Assembly: GCA_021847385.1 (NCBI GenBank)
Contig: JAJZTV010000109.1
Span: 1 to 6,943, forward strand
Source of the DNA: Pseudomonadota bacterium
Lineage (GTDB): Bacteria > Pseudomonadota > Gammaproteobacteria > Burkholderiales > Thiobacillaceae
Reading direction: 5' to 3'
Length of the DNA: 6,943 nt
In this document: one piece after another, positions 1 to 6,128 of the stretch
How positions within the stretch are numbered: the stretch's first letter is position 1
How the letters are laid out: each line of letters begins with the position of its first letter
The notes under the pieces: model-generated
The model's database searches: none
Seen by the model: the letters and a program-made list of their open reading frames with translations, nothing else
Told to the model about the DNA's origin: nothing
Made by a program: the position numbers and the translations under genes

Positions 1-1
1 C

Positions 2-907
2 ACGCCGACCCCGATCCATGCCAGTGCCGACATCGCGGCGGCCGAGGCCGCCATGCCGACCGGCCCGGTGACCGAGACCAAGGCCTGGATCGAGATGGTG
101 CACCGCTATTTCGCGATGGCGGTCGGTGCCTTGATCGTCGCCTTGAATATCCTGGCCTGGACGCAACGGCGGCAGCTTGGCCACACGCCGTGGGCGGCGA
201 CGGTCTTGCTGGCGCTGATCTGCATCCAGGGGGCGTTCGGCGCGTGGACCGTGACCATGAAGCTGATGCCGCTGATGGTGACCATCCATCTGCTGCTGGG
301 CCTGGCCTTGCTGACGGGGCTGGCCTGGCTGGCGGCCGAGCGCACGCCGGCACCGCAGGCCAACGATTGGCGGGCCATGTTCAAGTTGCGGCCCTGGCTA
401 TGGCTGGGCTTCGCGCTGTTGATCCTGCAGATTGCCTTGGGCGGCTGGGTCAGCACCAATTACGCCGTGCTCGCCTGCCTGGGTTTCCCCGAATGCAATG
501 GCGTCTGGCTGCCCGAGATGAACTTCGCCGACGGCTTTACCCTGTGGCGCGAACTCGGCCATACCGGCGGCGGCGCGCTGATCCAGACCGATGCCCTGGT
601 CGCCATCCATTGGACCCATCGCTTCGTCGCCTTCATCGTCTTGCCCTATCTGGCTTGGTTGGCCTGGCAGGTGCAGCGCCTGCCGTCGATGCGCAAATTT
701 GCCCGGGCCTTGTGGTATCTGCTCGGCCTGCAGTTCTTGACCGGCCTGTCCAATATCGTGCTCGGCTGGCCCCTGGTCGCGGCCGTTGCCCACAATGGCG
801 GCGCTGCGCTGCTGGTATTGGTCTTGGTTTGGCTGCTCTACCGTAGCCGCGGCGCGGAAGCCGACTGGCCCATGGCCGGCCAAGGCTGGTCCGGCAAGTC
901 TTTGTAA
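2..907 (+). CDS. ctaA: Heme A synthase (CtaA/COX15 family), 3' part of gene
   Basis: This integral membrane enzyme oxidises the C8 methyl of heme O to give heme A for aa3-type cytochrome oxidase. The reading frame is open from base 2, so the gene enters from the left; 301 residues are visible and perhaps 40-50 are missing. The ATG at 53 is internal: the codons before it (ending ADIAAAEAA) match the family just before the conserved AMPTGPVT-KAWIEMVHRY stretch. All four expected heme-ligand histidines are visible, counted from base 2: H34 in the ExxHR motif (E31, H34, R35), H96, the second-half H206 followed by R207, and H264. The second-half loop has the family's cysteine pair, CLGFPEC. Seven or so hydrophobic helices remain. 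The tail is polar and ends at TAA 905-907. The cyoE/ctaB gene that often follows ctaA is absent; a tRNA unit follows. The family call is firm; the missing N-terminus cannot be judged. Confidence 0.93.
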   Translation, partial: TPTPIHASADIAAAEAAMPTGPVTETKAWIEMVHRYFAMAVGALIVALNILAWTQRRQLGHTPWAATVLLALICIQGAFGAWTVTMKLMPLMVTIHLLLGLALLTGLAWLAAERTPAPQANDWRAMFKLRPWLWLGFALLILQIALGGWVSTNYAVLACLGFPECNGVWLPEMNFADGFTLWRELGHTGGGALIQTDALVAIHWTHRFVAFIVLPYLAWLAWQVQRLPSMRKFARALWYLLGLQFLTGLSNIVLGWPLVAAVAHNGGAALLVLVLVWLLYRSRGAEADWPMAGQGWSGKSL

Positions 908-910
908 TCC

Positions 911-939
911 TTGACCGGAACGGCGGCAAAAAGGATAAT
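911..939 (+). promoter_or_regulatory. Sigma-70 promoter of the tRNA gene
   Basis: TTGACC (911-916) and GATAAT (934-939) each match five of six consensus bases and are separated by exactly 17 bases. The start of transcription would fall near 946, giving a leader of about 44 bases before the tRNA. The bases just after the -10 box (CGCGGGC, 940-946) form a GC-rich discriminator, the known mark of stable-RNA promoters repressed by ppGpp/DksA. Box matches and spacing are seen directly; growth-rate or stringent control is inference. Confidence 0.72.
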
Positions 940-941
940 CG

Positions 942-960
942 CGGGCTCTTTTGGCGCCCG
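942..960 (+). terminator. Weak hairpin, possible end of the ctaA transcript
   Basis: CGGGC (942-946) can pair with GCCCG (956-960) around a 9-base loop, and only three T follow. It would form in readthrough from ctaA. It would not form fully in the tRNA transcript, because the predicted start lies at the end of the left arm. The stem is short and the T tract poor, so terminator function is doubtful. Confidence 0.25.
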
Positions 961-989
961 TTTGGCCGAAAGCGCGTGTTTTCCGACGT

Positions 990-1066
990 GGTGATGTAGC
1001 TCAGCTGGTTAGAGCGACGGATTCATAATCCGTAGGTCGGCGGTTCAAGTCCGCCCATCACCACCA
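990..1066 (+). tRNA. tRNA-Met (anticodon CAT), elongator type
   Basis: A complete cloverleaf can be folded by hand. The acceptor stem GGTGATG (990-996) pairs perfectly with CATCACC (1056-1062), followed by discriminator A and an encoded CCA (1064-1066). The D stem is GCTC/GAGC (999-1002, 1012-1015). The anticodon stem is ACGGA/TCCGT with loop TTCATAA and anticodon CAT at 1024-1026. The T stem is GGCGG/CCGCC with loop TTCAAGT. It is not the initiator: position 1 pairs with 72 (G-C), and the anticodon stem lacks the three G-C pairs of tRNA-fMet. A CAT anticodon can also mark tRNA-Ile2, whose C34 becomes lysidine. Here pairs 4-69 and 5-68 are G-C and A-T rather than the two C-G pairs seen in E. 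coli tRNA-Ile2, which favours Met. It reads ANN-type codons, so it is not a MiaB substrate despite lying next to miaB. Confidence 0.93.
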
Positions 1067-1120
1067 TCCCTTATGTCCGTCATCGTTTTCCTCCACCCGG
1101 TTCGCTCTGCCCTGGCGCGC

Positions 1121-1126
1121 TACAAT
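1121..1126 (+). promoter_or_regulatory. Probable -10 box for miaB
   Basis: TACAAT (1121-1126) matches five of six bases of the -10 consensus and would start transcription near 1133, leaving a leader of only about 20 bases before the miaB ATG. No convincing -35 hexamer lies 16-18 bases upstream (the sequence there is CGGTTC-like). The tRNA has no clear terminator after it, so readthrough from the tRNA promoter could also feed miaB. Confidence 0.42.
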
Positions 1127-1153
1127 AGGGCCATTCCCTAGCCAGCTTCACTC

Positions 1154-2494
1154 ATGCCCCGCAAAGTTTTCATCAAGACCTTCGGCTGCCAGATGAACGA
1201 GTACGACTCGGCCAAGATGGCGGATGTGCTCGGCGCCGCCGACGGCTTCGAGACCACCGACAAGCCGGAAGAGGCCGACGTCATCCTGTTCAACACCTGC
1301 TCGGTGCGCGAGAAGGCGCAGGAGAAGGTGTTCCACGACCTCGGCCGGGTACGCCACCTGAAGCAGGCCAATCCGAATCTGGTGATCGGGGTCGGCGGCT
1401 GCGTCGCCAGCCAGGAGGGCGCGGCCATCGTCGAGCGGGCACCCTATGTCGACCTGGTCTTCGGGCCGCAGACCCTGCACCGGCTGCCGCAGATTATGGC
1501 CAAGCGCAGCGAGACCGGCCGCGCCCAGGTCGACATCTCCTTCCCCGAGATCGAGAAGTTCGACCACCTGCCGCCGGCCCGGGTCGAGGGCGCCAGCGCC
1601 TTCGTCTCGGTGATGGAGGGCTGCAGCAAGTACTGTACCTTCTGCGTGGTGCCCTATACCCGCGGCGAAGAGGTGTCCCGCCCGCTGGAGGACGTGCTGG
1701 CCGAGGTGGCCGGCTTGGCCGGCCAGGGCGTGAAAGAGGTCACCCTCTTGGGCCAGAACGTCAACGCCTATCGCGGCGCCATGCCCGACGGCGAGGCGGC
1801 CGATTTCGCCCTGCTGTTGGAATACGTGGCCGAGGTGCCAGGCATCGAACGCATCCGCTACACCACCTCGCACCCGCGCGAGTTCACGCCGCGCCTGATC
1901 GAGGCCTATGCCAAGCTGCCCAAGCTGGTCTCGCACCTGCATCTGCCGGTGCAGTCCGGCTCCGATCGGGTGCTGATGGCGATGAAGCGCGGCTACTCGG
2001 TGCTCGAATTCAAGTCCATCGTGCGCAAGCTGCGCGCGGTGCGGCCCGATCTGTCCCTGGCCTCGGATTTCATCGTCGGCTTCCCCGGCGAGACCGAGGC
2101 CGACTTCGAGGCGACGCTGAAGCTGGTCGAGGACATCGGCTTCGACGGCTCGTTCAGCTTCGTCTACAGCGCCCGCCCCGGCACGCCGGCGGCAAGCCTG
2201 ACCGACAACACCACGCAGGAACAGAAGCTGGAGCGGCTGTATCGCCTGCAGGCCTTGATCGAACAGCAGGCCCAGGCCAACAGCCAGGCGATGGTCGGCA
2301 CGGTGCAGCGGGTGCTGGTCGAGGGCCCGTCGCGCAAGGACGAGACCGAACTGTCCGGCCGCACCGACAACAATCGCATCGTCAACTTCCCGGGCCATGC
2401 CCGGCTGATCGGCCAGTTCGTCCAGGTCCACATCACGAAGGCCTATCCCAACAGCCTGCGCGGCGAGGTGGTGCTGATGGCCGAGACCGCCTGA
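1154..2494 (+). CDS. miaB: tRNA-2-methylthio-N6-(isopentenyl)adenosine synthase MiaB
   Basis: This cytoplasmic radical-SAM methylthiotransferase converts i6A37 to ms2i6A37 in tRNAs that read UNN codons. The 446-residue product has the usual length and three domains. The N-terminal UPF0004 domain carries C12, C49 and C83, which bind the auxiliary [4Fe-4S] cluster. The radical-SAM domain has the CxxxCxxC motif at C157, C161 and C164 within GCSKYCTFC, plus a later LPVQSGSDRVLMAMKRGY block. A C-terminal TRAM tRNA-binding domain covers about residues 377-441. The ATG at 1154 is the only possible start: an in-frame TAG at 1139-1141 lies 15 bases upstream with no other start codon between. There is no Shine-Dalgarno sequence before it. 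The stop TGA shares its last base with the phoH ATG, giving translational coupling. It is first gene of the miaB-phoH-ybeY-corC operon. The identification is very secure. Confidence 0.97.
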   Translation: MPRKVFIKTFGCQMNEYDSAKMADVLGAADGFETTDKPEEADVILFNTCSVREKAQEKVFHDLGRVRHLKQANPNLVIGVGGCVASQEGAAIVERAPYVDLVFGPQTLHRLPQIMAKRSETGRAQVDISFPEIEKFDHLPPARVEGASAFVSVMEGCSKYCTFCVVPYTRGEEVSRPLEDVLAEVAGLAGQGVKEVTLLGQNVNAYRGAMPDGEAADFALLLEYVAEVPGIERIRYTTSHPREFTPRLIEAYAKLPKLVSHLHLPVQSGSDRVLMAMKRGYSVLEFKSIVRKLRAVRPDLSLASDFIVGFPGETEADFEATLKLVEDIGFDGSFSFVYSARPGTPAASLTDNTTQEQKLERLYRLQALIEQQAQANSQAMVGTVQRVLVEGPSRKDETELSGRTDNNRIVNFPGHARLIGQFVQVHITKAYPNSLRGEVVLMAETA

Positions 2495-3432
2495 TGGAAG
2501 TCCGCTTCGCCGACGTCGACAACACCCGCCTGTCCAATCTGTGCGGCGTGCTGGACGAGAACCTGCGCCAGATCGAGGTGGCGCTGAACATCCGCATCGC
2601 CCGCCGCGGTGAGGTGTTCCGCCTGGACGGCGCCCAGGACAAGGTCGAGCAGGCGGCCCGCCTGCTCAAGGATTTCTACCAGCGGGCACGCAAGCCGCTG
2701 GACATCGACGACATCCAATTGGCTTTGGTCGAGGCCGGCCACCCGAGCGAGCCGCAGGGCGACCTGCCGGTGCTGATGACCCGGCGCGCCGGCCTGCACG
2801 GCCGCACGCCGCGGCAGAACGAGTACATCCGGCAGATCCAGGAGTTCGACGTCACCTTCGGCATCGGTCCGGCCGGCACCGGCAAGACCTATCTGGCGGT
2901 GGCCGGCGCGGTCGACGCGCTGGAGCGCGACCTGGTCAAGCGCCTGGTCCTGGTCCGGCCGGCGGTGGAAGCGGGCGAGCGCCTGGGTTTTCTGCCCGGC
3001 GACCTGGTGCAGAAGGTCGACCCCTATCTGCGTCCGCTGTACGACGCGCTCTACGACCTGATGGGTTTCGACAAGGCGACCCGCGCCTTCGAGAAGGGCG
3101 TGATCGAGATCGCGCCGCTCGCCTTCATGCGCGGCCGCACCTTGAACCACGCCTTCATCATCCTGGACGAGGCGCAGAACACCACGCCGGAGCAGATGAA
3201 GATGTTCCTGACCCGGATCGGCTTCGGCTCCAAGACCGTGGTTACCGGCGACGTGACCCAGATCGACCTGGCGCGCGGCCAGAAGAGCGGCCTGATCGAG
3301 GCGAACCAGATCCTGCGCGAGGTGCGCGGCATCGCCTTCACCGAATTCAAGAACGAGGACGTCGTGCGCCATCCGCTGGTGGCACGCATCATCGACGCCT
3401 ACGACGAGTACCATGCCAAGCGCGGCGAATAA
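2494..3432 (+). CDS. ybeZ: PhoH-like ATPase YbeZ
   Basis: This is the cytoplasmic PhoH/YbeZ-family P-loop ATPase, usually linked to YbeY and to 16S rRNA/30S maturation. The biochemical role is not fully settled, and the name PhoH comes from a phosphate-starvation paralogue. The 312-residue product has an N-terminal segment (about 8-65) with the pattern of a KH-like nucleic-acid-binding fold, then the ATPase core. The Walker A motif is GPAGTGKT (residues 125-132) and Walker B is FIILDEAQN (D225, E226). A TGDxTQIDL block follows, as expected for the family. The start is set by the 1-base TGATG overlap with miaB. The end overlaps ybeY by 20 bases (TAA at 3430-3432, ybeY ATG at 3413), so ybeZ and ybeY are probably translated as a coupled pair. 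E. coli YbeZ is somewhat longer at the N-terminus. Confidence 0.95.
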   Translation: MEVRFADVDNTRLSNLCGVLDENLRQIEVALNIRIARRGEVFRLDGAQDKVEQAARLLKDFYQRARKPLDIDDIQLALVEAGHPSEPQGDLPVLMTRRAGLHGRTPRQNEYIRQIQEFDVTFGIGPAGTGKTYLAVAGAVDALERDLVKRLVLVRPAVEAGERLGFLPGDLVQKVDPYLRPLYDALYDLMGFDKATRAFEKGVIEIAPLAFMRGRTLNHAFIILDEAQNTTPEQMKMFLTRIGFGSKTVVTGDVTQIDLARGQKSGLIEANQILREVRGIAFTEFKNEDVVRHPLVARIIDAYDEYHAKRGE

Positions 3433-3892
3433 GCCGGCCAAGCCCCGGCTGAGCCTGGCCGTGCAATACGCGGTCGGCACCAAGGGCCTGCCGGGCCGGC
3501 CGGAGCTGCGGCGTTGGGCCGTCGCGGCTTTGCAGCAGGACGTCCGAGCCACGCTGCGCCTCGTCGGCGAGGCCGAGGGCCGGCAACTGAACAAGGATTT
3601 CCGGGGCAAGGATTACGCGACCAATGTGCTGACCTTTGTCTATGGCGAAGAGCCTGAGACCGGCGCCTTGACCGGCGACATCGTGCTTTGCGCGCCGGTG
3701 GTGGCGCGCGAGGCCAAGGAGCAGAAAAAGCCGCTGGCGGCGCACTATGCCCATCTCGTGGTGCACGGTTTCCTGCATCTGCAGGGCTACGACCACGAGG
3801 TCGAGACGGATGCCACTGTCATGGAAGCCCTGGAAAGCTTTATCATTCAGTCATTGGGTTACCCCGATCCCTACAATGAACGACGACAGTAG
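3413..3892 (+). CDS. ybeY: Endoribonuclease YbeY (rRNA maturation factor)
   Basis: YbeY is a small zinc-dependent endoribonuclease needed for correct 3'-end maturation of 16S rRNA and for 70S ribosome quality control. The 159-residue product has the family's metal-binding motif HGFLHLQGYDH with H118, H122 and H128 (the H-x3-H-x5-H pattern). Upstream blocks NKDFRGKDYATNVLTF and TGDIVL are typical of the family. The first 12 or so residues (SAANKPAKPR) are a low-complexity basic extension. The start ATG lies inside the end of ybeZ, and the stop TAG at 3890-3892 lies 17 bases inside corC, so all three genes overlap in sequence. No strong ribosome-binding site is visible, which fits translation by reinitiation or coupling. 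The identification is secure. Confidence 0.95.
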   Translation: MPSAANKPAKPRLSLAVQYAVGTKGLPGRPELRRWAVAALQQDVRATLRLVGEAEGRQLNKDFRGKDYATNVLTFVYGEEPETGALTGDIVLCAPVVAREAKEQKKPLAAHYAHLVVHGFLHLQGYDHEVETDATVMEALESFIIQSLGYPDPYNERRQ

Positions 3893-4715
3893 TAGCCGAC
3901 CTAGCCTTATCGAACGCCTCACCTCCTGGCTCCTGCGCGAGCCGGAAGACCGCGAGCAGTTGCTGGAAGTCCTGCACGCCGCCTACGACAACAACCTGCT
4001 CGACGCCGACGCCCTGACCATGATCGAGGGCGTGCTCCAGGTGTCCGAGCGCCAGGTGCGCGAGATCATGATCCCGCGCGCCCAGATGGATGTGGTCGAC
4101 ATCAGCGACCCGCCGGAAAAACTCCTGCCCTTTGTCATCGAGACCGCCCACTCCCGTTTCCCCGTGGTCGACGGTGAGCGCGACGACGTGGTCGGCATCC
4201 TGCTGGCCAAGGACCTGCTGCGGGTCTGCACCGGCGAGGAGATGGACCTGCGCGACTGGCTGCGCCCGGCCATCTTCGTGCCCGAATCGAAGCGGCTCAA
4301 CGTGCTGCTGCGCGAGTTTCGCGCCTCGCGCAATCACATCGCCATCGTGGTCGACGAATACGGCGGCGTCGCCGGCCTGGTCACCATCGAGGACGTGCTG
4401 GAGCAGATCGTCGGCGACATCGAGGACGAATACGACTACGACGAGGCCGAGGCCAACATCCTGCGCGACAAGAGCGGTGGCTGGCGGGTCAAGGCGCAGA
4501 CCGAGATCGCCGACTTCAACGAGACCGTCGGCGCCAAACTGCCGGAAGAAGAATTCGATACCGTCGGCGGCCTGGTCATGAACCGCTTCGGCCGGCTGCC
4601 CAAACGCGGCGAGACGATCGAGATCGACGGCTTCCGCTTCCAGATCCTGCGCGCCGACAGCCGCCGGCTGTATAGCTTGCTGGTCGAACAGCTGCCGCAG
4701 GCTTCGCTGCTATAA
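3876..4715 (+). CDS. corC: CorC/YbeX-type CBS-pair protein (HlyC/CorC family)
   Basis: This is a cytoplasmic protein of the HlyC/CorC family without the membrane DUF21 domain. E. coli CorC (YbeX) was first tied to cobalt/magnesium efflux and later to ribosome-related and magnesium phenotypes. I call the start at ATG 3876 (279 residues, MNDDSSSRPSLIERL), because the frame upstream of it is ybeY sequence read out of frame and the N-terminus from here matches the family. Domains: a helical N-terminus (1-60) leading into REIMIPRAQM (62-71), a CBS pair (about 67-190) with the signature DEYGGVAGLVTIEDVLEQI (160-178), an acidic linker (DIEDEYDYDEAE), and a C-terminal CorC_HlyC domain (about 200-275) containing EEFDTVGGLV. 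The gene overlaps ybeY by 17 bases. In many proteobacteria lnt follows directly; here ygfZ does. Confidence 0.94.
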   Translation: MNDDSSSRPSLIERLTSWLLREPEDREQLLEVLHAAYDNNLLDADALTMIEGVLQVSERQVREIMIPRAQMDVVDISDPPEKLLPFVIETAHSRFPVVDGERDDVVGILLAKDLLRVCTGEEMDLRDWLRPAIFVPESKRLNVLLREFRASRNHIAIVVDEYGGVAGLVTIEDVLEQIVGDIEDEYDYDEAEANILRDKSGGWRVKAQTEIADFNETVGAKLPEEEFDTVGGLVMNRFGRLPKRGETIEIDGFRFQILRADSRRLYSLLVEQLPQASLL

Positions 4716-4721
4716 CCCTGC

Positions 4722-4747
4722 TCGGCGACGGCTTGTCTTTTTGCCGA
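4722..4747 (+). terminator. Weak stem with internal T run after corC
   Basis: TCGGC (4722-4726) can pair with GCCGA (4743-4747), but the 16-base loop contains the T run (TTTTT, 4738-4742). A 3-bp GAC/GTC stem sits directly before that T run. Neither structure is a good intrinsic terminator, so at most partial termination is expected and ygfZ may receive readthrough. I see no convincing promoter in this gap either. Confidence 0.2.
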
Positions 4748-4794
4748 CCTGCCATTACCTTACGCGGGTTTCCACGTGAGTGAGCACGAACATC

Positions 4795-5817
4795 ATGCAA
4801 CAGGGCTGGGGCGATTTTCTGAAGGGCCAAGGGGCCGTCATCGACCAGGGCAAGGTCGCCGACTTCGGTGCCTTGCATGAAGAGCTGCACACCGCGCGCG
4901 ACGGCCTGGTCGTCGCCGATCTCTCCCACTTCGGCCTGATCGCCTTCAACGGCGAAGAAGCGCAAGATTTCCTGCACAAGCAAGTCACCAACGACATGCG
5001 TTCCCTCGCGCCCGAGGCCGCGCTGTTCGCCGGCTTCTGCACGGCCAAGGGCCGCATGCTGGCCAATTTCCTGGTGTTCAAGCGCGACGCCGACATCCTG
5101 CTGATGTTGCCGGAAGCCATTCGCGAGGCCACGCAAAAACGGCTGGCGATGTTCATCCTTAGAGCCAAGGTCAAGGCGCGCGACGCCGGGGCCGAGTGGG
5201 TGCGCCTGGGCCTGAACGGCATCGGCGCGCGCGAGACCCTGGTCAACGCCATCGGCGCCGCGCCCGACGGCATGATGGCCGTGGTCCACACCGACACCAC
5301 CTTCGCCGTGCAGCTGGGCGACAACCGCTTCGACCTCTTCGTCGCGCCCGACCACGCCCAAACCGTGTGGCAGGCCCTGGTCACCGAGGCCCGCCCGGTC
5401 GGCGCCGCCGCCTGGGATTGGCTGATGGTGCGCAGTGGCGTGCCCATCGTCGAGCCGGCCACGCAAGATCAGTTCGTGCCGCAGATGGCCAATATGGACA
5501 CCCTGCATGGCGTCAGTTTCCAAAAGGGTTGCTACCCCGGCCAGGAGATCGTCGCCCGCACCCAATACCTGGGCAAGGTCAAACGCCGCACCTATCTCGC
5601 CCACGTCGAGGCCGAGGCCAAGGCCGGCGACGAACTCTACAGCCCCGACCTCGCCGGCCAGGCCTGCGGCCTGGTCGCCAACGCGGCGCCGGCACCGGGC
5701 GGCGGCAGCGACTTGCTGGCGGTGATCCTGGTCGCCAGCTTCGAGGCCGGCGATGTCCGACTGAAGGGCCTGGATGGCCCGCGCCTCGCCTTCGAGCCGC
5801 TGCCCTACAGCTTGTGA
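4795..5817 (+). CDS. ygfZ: Folate-binding protein YgfZ (Fe-S cluster maintenance)
   Basis: YgfZ is a cytoplasmic, tetrahydrofolate-binding paralogue of GcvT that supports assembly or repair of certain Fe-S enzymes. E. coli mutants have reduced MiaB-dependent tRNA modification. The signature KGCYPGQE is present (K244-E251 from this start, with the key cysteine C246), followed by IVARTQYLGKVKRR. The N-terminal GcvT-like part has DLSHFGLIAFNG and CTAKGR (C82-R87). Start choice: ATG 4795 gives 340 residues beginning MQQGWGDFL, like homologues, and has GTGAG-like sequence about 10 bases upstream. A GTG at 4780 would add five residues (MSTNI) and has no visible ribosome-binding site, but it remains possible. 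The stop TGA 5815-5817 overlaps the next gene's GTG start. It is first gene of the ygfZ-DUF4936-slmA unit. Confidence 0.93.
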   Translation: MQQGWGDFLKGQGAVIDQGKVADFGALHEELHTARDGLVVADLSHFGLIAFNGEEAQDFLHKQVTNDMRSLAPEAALFAGFCTAKGRMLANFLVFKRDADILLMLPEAIREATQKRLAMFILRAKVKARDAGAEWVRLGLNGIGARETLVNAIGAAPDGMMAVVHTDTTFAVQLGDNRFDLFVAPDHAQTVWQALVTEARPVGAAAWDWLMVRSGVPIVEPATQDQFVPQMANMDTLHGVSFQKGCYPGQEIVARTQYLGKVKRRTYLAHVEAEAKAGDELYSPDLAGQACGLVANAAPAPGGGSDLLAVILVASFEAGDVRLKGLDGPRLAFEPLPYSL

Positions 5818-6128
5818 GTGCCCACTACTACGTGTGGTACCGGGTGCCGGAGGGTGTGGCGGCCGAGGCCGAGACCGCAGTGCGTGCCTTGCAGGCGCGG
5901 CTAGCTTGCCGCAGCGGCATCGGCGGCCGCTTATTGAAAAAGCGCGATGCGCCCGAGACCTGGATGGAGGTCTACGAAGGCGTGGCCGAGCCGCAGGCCT
6001 TCGAGCGGCAGCTGCAGGAACTGGTCGAGCGCTATGACGTAGAGATGTTTCTCGATGGGGGCCGTCACGTCGAATGTTTCGTCGGCGAGGCGGACGCGAT
6101 CCGAAGCGGTGTCAAAGGGGACGAGTGA
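5814..6128 (+). CDS. DUF4936 family protein, function unknown
   Basis: This is a 104-residue cytoplasmic protein with no signal or membrane segment. I recognise it as DUF4936, a betaproteobacterial family of unknown function, from the N-terminal HYYVWYRV and the block RLLKKRDAPETWMEVYEG (residues 39-56), and from RHVECFV near the end. The order of hydrophobic strands and helices (strand 4-11, helix 15-31, strands 38-44 and 49-55, helix 60-74, strand 84-90) suggests a beta-alpha-beta-beta-alpha-beta, ferredoxin-like or dimeric alpha-beta-barrel fold. This is inference from pattern only. The start is GTG 5814, which overlaps the ygfZ stop as GTGA; there is no ATG in a plausible place. The stop TGA 6126-6128 overlaps the slmA ATG by one base. 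Both neighbours are therefore translationally coupled to it. C32 and C88 are its only cysteines. Confidence 0.85.
   Translation: MSAHYYVWYRVPEGVAAEAETAVRALQARLACRSGIGGRLLKKRDAPETWMEVYEGVAEPQAFERQLQELVERYDVEMFLDGGRHVECFVGEADAIRSGVKGDE
6114..6120 (+). promoter_or_regulatory. Ribosome-binding site of slmA
   Basis: AAAGGGG at 6114-6120 lies 7 bases before the slmA ATG at 6128. It is the clearest Shine-Dalgarno-like sequence in the window and supports ATG 6128 over the longer upstream reading that begins at 6074. Confidence 0.6.

Noticed and set aside
53..55. ATG at 53 as the start of ctaA
   Set aside because: The frame is open to base 2 and the upstream codons fit the family sequence; starting at 53 would remove the first transmembrane part of the enzyme.
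190..846. A second + strand open frame inside ctaA
   Set aside because: The ctaA frame has all heme-ligand motifs; this frame is R/P/G-rich without any family match.
990..1066. tRNA as an integration site for a genomic island
   Set aside because: I see no repeated 3' tRNA fragment, integrase or change of composition downstream; miaB and housekeeping genes follow directly.
1148..2431. A 427-codon open frame on the minus strand opposite miaB
   Set aside because: It is the antisense of a certain miaB. Its composition (rich in H, G, Q, A, L, D) is typical of the mirror frame in GC-rich genes, and no domain is recognisable.
2443..3609. A 388-codon open frame on the minus strand opposite phoH and ybeY
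   Set aside because: It spans the antisense of two well-identified genes and has no recognisable motif; it is a GC-rich mirror-frame artefact.
4576..5604. A 342-codon open frame on the minus strand opposite ygfZ and the end of corC
   Set aside because: Same reason: antisense of identified genes, G/H/Q/D-rich, crossing a gene boundary, no motif.
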